Part shown: positions 27,376 through 35,995 of the stretch, piece after piece
Layout: each line of letters begins with the position of its first letter
Numbering within the stretch: the stretch's first letter is position 1
DNA from: Salirhabdus sp. Marseille-P4669
GTDB taxonomy: Bacteria > Bacillota > Bacilli > Bacillales > Alkalibacillaceae
NCBI RefSeq assembly: GCF_900240405.1
Contig: NZ_OEQK01000002.1
Span: 592,231-656,230 of the forward strand
Reading direction: 5' to 3'
DNA: 64,000 bases
The notes under the pieces: generated by a model
The model's database searches: none
Seen by the model: only the letters and a program-made list of their open reading frames with translations
What the model was told of the DNA's origin: nothing
Made by a program: the position numbers and the translations under genes

Positions 27376-27903
27376 ATGTCATTAACTCCATTAGATATTC
27401 ATAATAAAGAATTTACTCGTGCTTTTCGAGGATATGATGAAGATGAAGTAAATGAATTTCTAGATCAAGTAATAAAAGACTTTGAAAAAATAATACGTGA
27501 GAAAAAAGAATCTGAGCAACAATTAATTGAAATGCAAGAAAAACTAAGCCATTTTAATACAATTGAATCAACGTTAAACAAATCTATTCTAGTAGCTCAG
27601 GAAACAGCTGAAGAAGTTAAAAACAATGCCAATAAAGAAGCGAAGTTAATTATTAAAGAGGCAGAAAAGAATGCAGATCGTATCATAAATGAAGCATTAT
27701 CCAAATCTCGTCGTCTAGCTATTGAGGTTGAGGAGCTTAAAAAGCAAGCAAAAGTGTTCCGAACTAGAATGAAAATGATCGTACAAGCGCAATTAGATAT
27801 GATCGAAAATGATGATTGGGACGATCTATTTAATACAGATTTTGACGAGCCAGAAGAAACAGAACAGAATGCAAGAAATTATAATTTTGCCGATCAATCT
27901 TGA
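27376..27903 (+). CDS. divIVA: DivIVA, cell-pole and septum curvature protein
   Basis: 175 residues. The N-terminal lipid-binding domain MSLTPLDIHNKEFTRAFRGY is almost invariant in the family. Long coiled coils follow (about 28-60 and 65-140), and the C-terminal tail is acidic. DivIVA places the Min system and tethers the chromosome origin at the pole during sporulation. AAAGGGGGATCC precedes ATG 27376. Its stop codon lies within the -35 of the ileS promoter. Confidence 0.96.
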   Translation: MSLTPLDIHNKEFTRAFRGYDEDEVNEFLDQVIKDFEKIIREKKESEQQLIEMQEKLSHFNTIESTLNKSILVAQETAEEVKNNANKEAKLIIKEAEKNADRIINEALSKSRRLAIEVEELKKQAKVFRTRMKMIVQAQLDMIENDDWDDLFNTDFDEPEETEQNARNYNFADQS

Positions 27904-27928
27904 CGTTTACTGCAATATTCAATATAAT
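27900..27928 (+). promoter_or_regulatory. Sigma-A promoter of the ileS T-box leader
   Basis: TTGACG (27900-27905), a 17-bp spacer, then TATAAT (27923-27928): five of six and six of six to consensus with ideal spacing. The -35 overlaps the divIVA stop codon. Transcription should start near 27935, just before the T-box leader. Confidence 0.8.
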
Positions 27929-27934
27929 TCATTA

Positions 27935-28212
27935 TCATAACGTAAAATTTAAATATGGTTACGACGAAGATAGGGACAGTACGAAGAATTAACGACTTGG
28001 TCAAGCGAGTCAGGGATGGTGGAAGCCTGATACAGTCATTCTGAGGAAGATCACCCTGGAGTCTCCTAGTGAATCATGTATAAGTAGCTATGGACGGTTT
28101 ATTCACGTTAAGAATAATTAAGAGGGTTTATAGTATTTTTACTAAAAACCAATTAGGGTGGTAACGCGAGACGATCTCGTCCCTTTCCGGGGATGAGGTG
28201 GTCTTTTTTTAT
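27935..28212 (+). ncRNA. T-box riboswitch upstream of ileS (isoleucine)
   Basis: The leader carries the T-box core AGGGTGGTAACGCG at 28155-28168, with TGGT to pair with the tRNA 3' end. A terminator follows at 28170-28210 (GACGATCTCGTCCC against GGGATGAGGTGGTC, then seven T). In stem I, GATGGTGGAAGCC (from 28016) is the distal loop region. The specifier is most likely ATC (isoleucine) at 28050-28052, in AAGATCACCCTGGAGT. Uncharged tRNA-Ile would stabilise the antiterminator and turn on ileS. Confidence 0.92.
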
Positions 28213-28261
28213 TTTTCTAAAAACTAGCATGTAAGAGTGAGTGAAATAAGGAGGAAAAGGT

Positions 28262-31012
28262 ATGGGTTACAAAGAAACGTTACGGATGCCGGTAACAGAG
28301 TTTCCAATGCGTGGTAATTTACCGAAGCGTGAACCGGAAATGCAAAAGCATTGGGATGAAACAAAAATTTATGAAAAGGTGCAAAAGCGAACAGAAGGAC
28401 GTCCGTTTTTTATTCTACACGATGGGCCTCCATATGCGAATGGAGATTTACACATTGGTCACGCATTAAATAAAATCCTAAAAGATATTATTGTGCGTTA
28501 TAAATCGATGTCTGGATTCCATGCTCCTTATGTACCAGGCTGGGATACACATGGATTACCAATCGAAGTAGCACTAACAAAAAGCAGTAAAGTAGATCGC
28601 AAAGCAATGAGTATTGCAGAATTTCGTAAGTTATGTGAGGAATACGCATTTGAACAGATCGATCGTCAGCGCGAGCAATTTAAACAATTAGGTGTACGTG
28701 GCGATTGGGAAAATCCGTATGTTACGTTAACAAAAGAATTTGAAGCAGCTCAAATTCAAGTTTTCGGCGAAATGGCGAATAAAGGGTATATTTATAAAGG
28801 ATTAAAACCGGTATACTGGTCTCCTTCTTCTGAATCAGCCCTTGCGGAAGCAGAAATTGAATATAAAGACAAACGCTCCCCATCTATTTATGTCGCCTTT
28901 AATGTTGTGGATGGTAAAGGGGTACTAGATGGTGATGAAAAGTTTATTATTTGGACCACAACTCCATGGACGATTCCTGCAAACTTAGCAATAGCGATTC
29001 ATCCAGATTTGGAGTATGCAGTAGTAGAAGTAAATGGAGATAAATATATTGTTGCTCACAAAATGGTAGAAGAAGTTGCGGATGTATTAGAGTGGGAAAA
29101 TTACGAGATTAAGAAAGTTGTTGTTGGTAATAAGCTTGACCGAGTGGTAGCAAAACATCCATTTTACGAGCGAGAATCTTTAGTTATCCTAGGTGAGCAT
29201 GTTACTACAGAGGCTGGTACTGGCTGTGTTCACACTGCACCAGGACACGGGGAAGATGATTTCTGGGTAGGAAAGAAATATGGATTAGACGTGCTTTGTC
29301 CAGTAGATGATAAAGGTAAGTTTACAGCTGAGGCTCCTGGATTTGAAGGACAATTTTATGATAAAGCAAATAAGGAGATTACCCAAAAACTGGAAGATGT
29401 GGGTGCATTACTGAAGTTAACATTCATTACCCATTCCTACCCACATGACTGGCGCACGAAGAAACCGGTAATTTATCGTGCAACCGCTCAATGGTTTGCA
29501 TCTATTAAAGCATTCCGTGATGATATTTTAGCGGAAATAAACAATACGAAGTGGACTCCAGAGTGGGGAGAAACTCGTATGTATAATATGTTTAAAGATC
29601 GGGAAGATTGGTGTATTTCTCGTCAACGGGTATGGGGTGTTCCAATCCCTGTATTCTATGGAGAGAACGGGGAACCAATTATTACAGAAGAAACAGTCAA
29701 ACATGTTTCGGAGCTTTTCCGTGAGCATGGTTCGAATGTATGGTTTGAACGGGAAGCGAAGGACCTACTTCCAGAAGGCTTCACACATCCTTCTAGCCCT
29801 AATGGTCAATTTACGAAAGAAACAGACATTATGGATGTTTGGTTTGATTCTGGTTCTTCTCATGCAGGGGTTTTAGTAGAGCGTCCTGAATTACAGCGCC
29901 CAGCAGACTTGTATTTGGAAGGCTCTGACCAATATCGTGGATGGTTTAACTCTTCTTTAACTACAGGTGTTGCCGTAACTGGAAAAGCTCCTTATAAATC
30001 AGTATTAAGTCATGGATTTGCACTTGATGGTGAAGGACGTAAAATGAGTAAATCATTAGGTAATGTCATTATTCCGGGGAAAGTGATCAAACAGCTTGGT
30101 GCAGATATTTTACGTCTATGGGTAGCAAGTGTAGATTACCAAGCGGATGTTCGTATTTCAGATGACATTTTAAAGCAAGTGGCGGAAGTATATCGTAAAA
30201 TCCGTAACACATTCCGTTTTATGCTTGGAAATTTAAATGACTTCAATCCGGCAAAAGATACGGTGAAAGAAGAAGATTTACAAGAAGTAGATCGCTACAT
30301 GCTAGTAAAACTTCAAGATGTCTTACGAAAAGTTACAAAAGCGTATGATGAATACGAATTCTCTACTATTTATCATGTGGTACAAAACTTTGTTACGATT
30401 GATTTAAGTGCATTCTATTTAGACTTTGCAAAAGATATCTTATATATTGAACCAGAAAATGATGCACGACGTAGAAGTATTCAAACAGTATACTATGAAA
30501 TCTTAACTACTTTAGCGAAAGTTATGTCACCAATCCTAGCACATACTTCGGATGAATTATGGTCCTATATTCCTGGAGTGGAAGAAGAAAGTATCCAGCT
30601 TACAGATATTCCAAAAGCGAGAGAAATTGCCGATGCGGATCAATTAAAAGCAAAATGGGATCATTTCATTGAAGTGCGTGATGATGTGCTTAAAGCACTA
30701 GAGGAAGCTAGAGCGGAAAAGGTAATTGGTAAATCATTAGAAGCAAAAGTAACGATTGTACCAAAAGATGAAAAGACAAAAACAATCTTGACAGATGTTG
30801 AGCATTTACATCAATATTTAATTGTGTCCGAAGCAAATGTATTGGATAATCATCCAGATGCAAAAGAGTACAACCATGTAAAAGTGCTTGTGGAGAAACA
30901 TTCTGCTGAGAAATGTCAACGTTGTTGGGTAGCATCAGATACAGTTGGAAAGAATGAAGAGCATCCTGATCTATGCGATCGCTGTGCTGATATTGTAGCA
31001 ACACATTATTAA
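28262..31012 (+). CDS. ileS: Isoleucyl-tRNA synthetase
   Basis: 916 residues, class I synthetase of the bacterial zinc-containing type. HIGH region [17 protein letters not shown], editing domain (CP1) with [24 protein letters not shown] region [11 protein letters not shown], an anticodon-binding domain, and a C-terminal zinc site CQRCW plus CDRC. The site AAGGAGGAAAAG precedes ATG 28262. Regulated by the upstream T-box. The ylyA gene usually following it in B. subtilis is absent. Confidence 0.97.
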   Translation: MGYKETLRMPVTEFPMRGNLPKREPEMQKHWDETKIYEKVQKRTEGRPFFILHDGPPYANGDLHIGHALNKILKDIIVRYKSMSGFHAPYVPGWDTHGLPIEVALTKSSKVDRKAMSIAEFRKLCEEYAFEQIDRQREQFKQLGVRGDWENPYVTLTKEFEAAQIQVFGEMANKGYIYKGLKPVYWSPSSESALAEAEIEYKDKRSPSIYVAFNVVDGKGVLDGDEKFIIWTTTPWTIPANLAIAIHPDLEYAVVEVNGDKYIVAHKMVEEVADVLEWENYEIKKVVVGNKLDRVVAKHPFYERESLVILGEHVTTEAGTGCVHTAPGHGEDDFWVGKKYGLDVLCPVDDKGKFTAEAPGFEGQFYDKANKEITQKLEDVGALLKLTFITHSYPHDWRTKKPVIYRATAQWFASIKAFRDDILAEINNTKWTPEWGETRMYNMFKDREDWCISRQRVWGVPIPVFYGENGEPIITEETVKHVSELFREHGSNVWFEREAKDLLPEGFTHPSSPNGQFTKETDIMDVWFDSGSSHAGVLVERPELQRPADLYLEGSDQYRGWFNSSLTTGVAVTGKAPYKSVLSHGFALDGEGRKMSKSLGNVIIPGKVIKQLGADILRLWVASVDYQADVRISDDILKQVAEVYRKIRNTFRFMLGNLNDFNPAKDTVKEEDLQEVDRYMLVKLQDVLRKVTKAYDEYEFSTIYHVVQNFVTIDLSAFYLDFAKDILYIEPENDARRRSIQTVYYEILTTLAKVMSPILAHTSDELWSYIPGVEEESIQLTDIPKAREIADADQLKAKWDHFIEVRDDVLKALEEARAEKVIGKSLEAKVTIVPKDEKTKTILTDVEHLHQYLIVSEANVLDNHPDAKEYNHVKVLVEKHSAEKCQRCWVASDTVGKNEEHPDLCDRCADIVATHY

Positions 31013-31024
31013 TTATTTTTATGG

Positions 31025-31064
31025 TGTACCAGATACGACTATTTCGTGTCTGGTACATTTTTTT
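31025..31064 (+). terminator. Intrinsic terminator after ileS
   Basis: TGTACCAGATACGA pairs with TTCGTGTCTGGTACA around a 4-nt loop, then seven T. Confidence 0.92.
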
Positions 31065-31110
31065 ATGGTAAAATGCATAGAGGAATAAAAACAAAATGGG
31101 GGAACATAAT

Positions 31111-31572
31111 GTGTGGTATTACATTTTAGCATTCGGTGTAATTGGTATTGACCAGCTCACGAAATGGATCATTGTTAATAATATGAAGCTATATGAAAGT
31201 TTTCCAGTCATTGAAAATTTCTTCTACATAACATCCCATCGTAATAAAGGAGCGGCTTGGGGTATACTACAAGGACAAATGGGCTTTTTCTACATCGTTA
31301 CCATTATTGTTGTAGGCTTTGTTATTTTTTATTTACAAAAGTATGGCAGGGAGCATATGTTATCTGGAATTGCTCTAGGCTTTATTTTAGGTGGTGCAAT
31401 CGGGAATTTCATCGATCGTGTTTTTCGTCAAGAGGTTGTAGACTTCTTTGATTTTATTATTTTTAGTTACGATTTTCCGATATTTAACATAGCAGACTCT
31501 GCCCTCGTCGTAGGTGTCATTTTAATGATTATTTTTATTTTATTTGAAGAAAAGCTTAAAAGGAGATCTTAA
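31111..31572 (+). CDS. lspA: LspA, lipoprotein signal peptidase (signal peptidase II)
   Basis: 153 residues from GTG 31111, four membrane segments. Family motifs: DQLTKWI near the N terminus, [10 protein letters not shown], and the catalytic aspartates in [15 protein letters not shown] and FNIADSALV. It removes signal peptides from prolipoproteins at the outer membrane leaflet. The ATG at 31096 would place GGGGGAAC inside the gene; that sequence is the ribosome binding site of GTG 31111. A TGGTAAAAT extended -10 ending at 31074 may be its promoter. Confidence 0.94.
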   Translation: MWYYILAFGVIGIDQLTKWIIVNNMKLYESFPVIENFFYITSHRNKGAAWGILQGQMGFFYIVTIIVVGFVIFYLQKYGREHMLSGIALGFILGGAIGNFIDRVFRQEVVDFFDFIIFSYDFPIFNIADSALVVGVILMIIFILFEEKLKRRS

Positions 31573-31574
31573 GA

Positions 31575-32495
31575 ATGGAAGTATTGTCACACACGGTAAC
31601 ATCAGAAGAAGGAAATGAGAGGATTGACAAGCTTTTAGCGAATATCAATGAGGATATGTCAAGATCTCAAGCTCAAGCTTTCATAAAAGATGGACTGGTT
31701 AAAGTAAATGGAAAAGAAGTTAAAAGTAATTATAAGTGTCAAATAGAGGATGAAATCACTTGGGAGGTCCCGGAGCCTGAGCCCCTTGATGTTAAACCTG
31801 AAAATATTCCTATTGAAATTGTTTATGAAGACGAGCATGTCCTTGTTGTCAATAAACCAAGAGGAATGGTAATACATCCTTCTGTTGGGCACATGTCTGG
31901 AACGCTTGTAAATGCGATTCTCTACCATTGTAAGGACTTGTCTGGTATTAATGGGGTTTTACGTCCAGGTATTGTACACCGTATTGATAAAGATACGAGT
32001 GGTTTATTAATGGTTGCCAAAAGTGATCAAGCTCATGTAGGTCTTGCGAAGCAGCTTTCTGAGAAAACAGTTAAGCGAAAATATGAAGCCATTGTACACG
32101 GAGAACTTCCACACGAAGTAGGGACGATTGATGCTCCTATTGGAAGAGACCCAAAAGATCGGCAACGGATGGCTATTGTGGACAATGGTCGACATGCAGT
32201 TACACATTTTAAAGTACTAAAGCGCTACAATCAGTTTACCCATGTGGAGTGCCGACTAGAAACAGGAAGAACCCATCAAATTCGTGTTCATTTTAAATAT
32301 ATAGGTTATCCGCTCGCTGGTGACCCAAAATATGGCCCGAGAAAAACGTTAGAATTAAATGGACAAGCTCTTCATGCGAAAGTCATTGGTTTTGAACATC
32401 CGATAACAAACAAGTGGTTGGAGTTTAGTGTAGAGCCACCGGAAATCTTTCAAGAGACCTTGGAACAACTAGAAAAGGGCATTGACATCTTATAG
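31575..32495 (+). CDS. ylyB: RluD-type ribosomal large subunit pseudouridine synthase (YlyB)
   Basis: 306 residues. N-terminal S4 RNA-binding domain (about 14-75) and catalytic RsuA/RluD domain with HRIDKDTSGLLMVAK (catalytic Asp) and the downstream LETGRTHQIRVH. It probably makes pseudouridines in 23S rRNA; the exact sites cannot be read from the sequence. It begins 3 bp after lspA with AAAAGGAGATC. The lspA-ylyB-pyrR order is conserved in Bacilli. Confidence 0.93.
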   Translation: MEVLSHTVTSEEGNERIDKLLANINEDMSRSQAQAFIKDGLVKVNGKEVKSNYKCQIEDEITWEVPEPEPLDVKPENIPIEIVYEDEHVLVVNKPRGMVIHPSVGHMSGTLVNAILYHCKDLSGINGVLRPGIVHRIDKDTSGLLMVAKSDQAHVGLAKQLSEKTVKRKYEAIVHGELPHEVGTIDAPIGRDPKDRQRMAIVDNGRHAVTHFKVLKRYNQFTHVECRLETGRTHQIRVHFKYIGYPLAGDPKYGPRKTLELNGQALHAKVIGFEHPITNKWLEFSVEPPEIFQETLEQLEKGIDIL

Positions 32496-32527
32496 CATGG
32501 ATGACATAATCGAATAGGAAATAAATA

Positions 32528-33196
<669 letters not shown>

Positions 33197-33318
33197 CGAC
33201 ATGTGATGCTATATAATATAAAAGCATTGAATTTTTATCAATTGAAATGGTTGTGCTTCATCCTCTAGTCATAGTAAAATTAGTCAATCATAATTGTGGA
33301 AAAAAGGCAGTGATAAAT

Positions 33319-33597
33319 ATGCAAATTTCGAGGTGGGCTTGGTTAATAATAGGAAATGCAGCACTTGGTCTTTTCACGTGTTATGCAAGTATTTTTTTGT
33401 GGATTACCGATTCTGGCCAGAATACGGATACGTTTTTTTCGGTACGAACAGGACTGGGTTTTATCATCGGATTCGTTGTTTATGTCATTTGGAATTACTT
33501 TATGTTAAAAATGCATCATAAGAAATATTGGATACATAGCATTACAACATTTTTAGGCACTATTATATTATTCTTTTTCATGTTTCAATTTGTATAA
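33319..33597 (+). CDS. Small membrane protein of unknown function
   Basis: 92 residues from ATG 33319, with three hydrophobic segments (about 7-28, 43-63 and 73-91) separated by a polar loop (TDSGQNTDTFFSVRTG) and a His/Lys-rich turn (KMHHKKYW). I do not recognise the family. AAAAGGCAG precedes the start; a longer frame open from 33247 has no site. It occupies the slot where the pyr operon follows pyrR in B. subtilis. Coding status rests on length, a start with a binding site and coherent topology. Confidence 0.55.
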   Translation: MQISRWAWLIIGNAALGLFTCYASIFLWITDSGQNTDTFFSVRTGLGFIIGFVVYVIWNYFMLKMHHKKYWIHSITTFLGTIILFFFMFQFV

Positions 33598-33758
33598 AAA
33601 TAAAGATGAGCCAGTTCGAAAACACTTGCTTTTTTCGATAGCGATGTTTTTATACTATGATGATCTTCATTCACATTTTAGCGGAATTGCCACGTAGTTC
33701 TTCTAGTATGGAATGGATTAAAAAATTAGTTGTACATTTGATGCTTTGTTATAAGGGG

Positions 33759-34021
33759 AATCAAGGGAAAAATACATGAAATGAATAAATACTCGTCATT
33801 CCATGAAGAATATTCTTCAACTTTATAATTTTACATGTCTATTTTACGTACTTATTCGTCCAAATCGATAATACTCGTCTAATGGCAAACTTATTCTTCA
33901 ATCAAGGGAAAATACTCATCTCATATTAAAAATACTCGTCCGCTTGATAAATACTCGTCCATAACATAGATTTACGAGTTAAATCCAAAATAATACAAGC
34001 CGAAAACGGAAAATACGCGTC
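33759..34021 (+). repeat. Degenerate array of ATACTCGTC motifs phased at about 20 bp
   Basis: ATACTCGTC or a variant starts at 33789, 33810 (ATATTCTTC), 33831 (TTACATGTC), 33852 (TTATTCGTC), 33871, 33891 (TTATTCTTC), 33912 (ATACTCATC), 33932, 33951, 33972 (TTACGAGTT), 33993 (ATACAAGCC) and 34013 (ATACGCGTC). The steps are 21, 21, 21, 19, 20, 21, 20, 19, 21, 21 and 20 bp. An extra ATACATGAA is at 33772. The 13-mer AATCAAGGGAAAA recurs at 33759 and 33900. The variable step breaks any reading frame, so it is not coding. Confidence 0.7.
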
Positions 34022-34035
34022 CGTTTTCGGCTTGT
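33995..34035 (-). terminator. 16-bp perfect hairpin downstream of rqcH, inside the motif array
   Basis: ACAAGCCGAAAACGGA (33995-34010) pairs perfectly with 34020-34035. The 9-nt loop plus the first base of the 3' arm carry the array motif ATACGCGT. On the - strand the 3' side continues ATTATTTTGG, a moderate T tract, so it may end rqcH transcripts. Confidence 0.6.
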
Positions 34036-34085
34036 AAATGTTTACGAACTAGAACTCTTCTCGAATCCAGTAAAGAAACTGTCTT

Positions 34086-35801
34086 TTATTGGGCATTCTT
34101 TTTTAAGGTCTTTACGAATTGCTCATTTGGTGTAACGTATACTGTTTTTTGTTGTTCGTAAATAACGAATCCAGGCTTTGCCCCATTCGGTTTCTTTACA
34201 TTTCGAACCTGTGTATAATCCACAGGCACAGAAGAGGACAGTTTTGCTTTACTAAAATACGCTGCTAAAATCGCAGCCTCCTGTAAGGCTTCCTCTGAAG
34301 GCTGTTCATCTTGAATGACTACATGAGAACCTGGAATGTCTTTTGCGTGTAACCAAATATGATTTTTACTTGCTAGTCGGTTGGTCAAGTATTCATTTTG
34401 CTTATTATTCCGACCTACTAAAAGGACGGTTCCATCTGATGAAACATAAGAGTCAGGGAGTGGAATATGCTTTTGTTGTTTTTTCTTCATTTGTGTAGGT
34501 CGCTTCCGTAAATACCCTTCTTCCTGTAATTCTTCTCGGATTTCCTCCAGGTCTTGCTCTCTAGCGGATTCTAGTTGTTGCATAAGCTGTTCTAAATATA
34601 ATATTTCAGCATTCGCTTTTTCAATTTCCATCGTAACATACTCTTTTGATGTTTTTAATTTATGGTAGGTTTGGAAAAGCTTCTGTGCGTTCTCACTAGG
34701 TGATTTATTAGGATTTAATTCTATCTTCACTTCTTTTTCCTCTGGATCATAATAATCCACAACGGTCACACTTGTATCGCCTTTTTTAATCAAGTGCATA
34801 TGTGCGGTTAATAGCTCCCCTAAACGTTTGTATTCATCTGCTTTTTCCGCTTTTTTTATTGTTTGCTGTTGCTTTTTTACTTTCCGAATTAGTTTATTCC
34901 GTTCATTCAGTATATGGCGATGAATATCTCCGGACTGTTGCTTCACCCGATCGCGTTCTGCTTTGCCACTATAGAAAGCATCAAGCATGCCGCTAACAGA
35001 AGAATAGTGCTCTTTATCCGCATTGACGGATTGTAAGTCTAATACATAAAACTGTTCTTTTTCCCCGCGATAAATAATAGGTTCATACTTATGCTGTAAT
35101 AAGTTTTTTTGAATGGACTCAAACACTTCTTGGTATTTTGCATTTGATCCTAAATAAGCTAAATGGACAATTTCGTTTGATAGTATGGGAGAAAAACCCA
35201 TTATATTATTTACTATCTGCTTATCTAATTTCCCACTATTAAAATCGAGTTTTCGGATGAATTCGTCTGTCGAAATAGTAAGTGGGTTTTGTTTTCCTTG
35301 ATCTGGTGGTAACACATAAGGTTGCCCCGGTAAAATGCTGCGATGTCTATTTAGTGCAGGGGATATATGTTTAATACTATCCAAAATAACATTGCGCTCT
35401 ACATCAACTAAAACTATATTGCTATGCTTCCCCATGATTTCGACAACGATTTTTTTAGTCGTAATATCCCCGATTTCATCCTTACTTTTAACTTGTATTT
35501 CAATTACCCGCTCCATTTCCAATTGCGAAATACGTTCAATAAACCCACCTGACAAATATTTACGAAGAACCATACAAAACATCGGTGGCTCTTTCGGATT
35601 TTTCAATGATTCATTTGTAACATGGATTCTTGAATAATTAGGATGTACGGATAAAAGAAGTTGATGGTTTTTTCCTTTAGCGCGTACAGTTAATATTATT
35701 TCAGTATTTGTTGGTTGATAAATTTTCAAAATTCTTCCCGAAATAAGTTGCTCGGAAAGCTCATGAACAATTGCACGAGTAACAACACCATCAAATGACA
35801 T
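34086..35801 (-). CDS. rqcH: RqcH (YloA, NFACT family), ribosome quality control factor
   Basis: 571 residues. NFACT-N domain (MSFDGVVTRAIVHELSEQLI), helix-hairpin-helix, a long coiled coil (about 290-430) and the NFACT-R domain (VLLVGRNNKQNEYLT through IPGSHVVIQDEQP). It binds stalled 50S subunits with peptidyl-tRNA and recruits tRNA-Ala to add C-terminal alanine tails; earlier annotated as a fibronectin-binding protein. The start is ATG at 35801 after GAGGTGATTTTC, not the upstream ATG at 35825. One of only two - strand genes here. Confidence 0.95.
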   Translation of the reverse strand: MSFDGVVTRAIVHELSEQLISGRILKIYQPTNTEIILTVRAKGKNHQLLLSVHPNYSRIHVTNESLKNPKEPPMFCMVLRKYLSGGFIERISQLEMERVIEIQVKSKDEIGDITTKKIVVEIMGKHSNIVLVDVERNVILDSIKHISPALNRHRSILPGQPYVLPPDQGKQNPLTISTDEFIRKLDFNSGKLDKQIVNNIMGFSPILSNEIVHLAYLGSNAKYQEVFESIQKNLLQHKYEPIIYRGEKEQFYVLDLQSVNADKEHYSSVSGMLDAFYSGKAERDRVKQQSGDIHRHILNERNKLIRKVKKQQQTIKKAEKADEYKRLGELLTAHMHLIKKGDTSVTVVDYYDPEEKEVKIELNPNKSPSENAQKLFQTYHKLKTSKEYVTMEIEKANAEILYLEQLMQQLESAREQDLEEIREELQEEGYLRKRPTQMKKKQQKHIPLPDSYVSSDGTVLLVGRNNKQNEYLTNRLASKNHIWLHAKDIPGSHVVIQDEQPSEEALQEAAILAAYFSKAKLSSSVPVDYTQVRNVKKPNGAKPGFVIYEQQKTVYVTPNEQFVKTLKKNAQ

Positions 35802-35933
35802 GAAAATCACCTCACATCCATACAAAGTATAGCATTTTTTAGGACAAGTCTGAATAGATATACAGTAGAAAAACTACAAGTACCTACTCCAATCAAAGCA
35901 ATCTCTGGAATGATGCTATTTAATTTTGTGGCT

Positions 35934-35968
35934 CTCCAAAATAAGCTTTAGAATTGGAGCATTTTTTT
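35934..35968 (+). terminator. Terminator-like hairpin in the leader of yloB
   Basis: CTCCAA (35934) pairs with TTGGAG (35954-35959) around a 14-nt loop, followed by CA and seven T. It is on the + strand, but no + strand gene lies upstream: the neighbour rqcH is divergent. It can only affect transcripts started between 35802 and 35930 and heading into yloB, so an attenuator is possible. The stem is short. Confidence 0.45.
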
Positions 35969-35995
35969 GTTATGTAGAAAAGGGGAGGACAGACG

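Larger units (their letters stand above)
33598..34085. other. 488-bp convergent intergenic region between the small membrane gene and rqcH
   Basis: No gene. It holds a weak hairpin at 33616-33638 (TCGAAAA with TTTTCGA) that may end the + strand transcript. Next is the motif array 33759-34021, and then a strong hairpin at 33995-34035 that may end rqcH. Confidence 0.7.

Noticed and set aside
28073..28075. A second ATC codon in the T-box leader as specifier
   Set aside because: The ATC at 28050, followed by ACCCTGGAGT, has the usual position in stem I. The later one lies outside it.
33759..34021. The motif array as a CRISPR array
   Set aside because: The repeated unit is only about 9 bp and degenerate, spacers are about 11 bp, and no cas gene is in the window.
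33759..34021. The motif array as a coding repeat
   Set aside because: Steps of 19, 20 and 21 bp break every frame.
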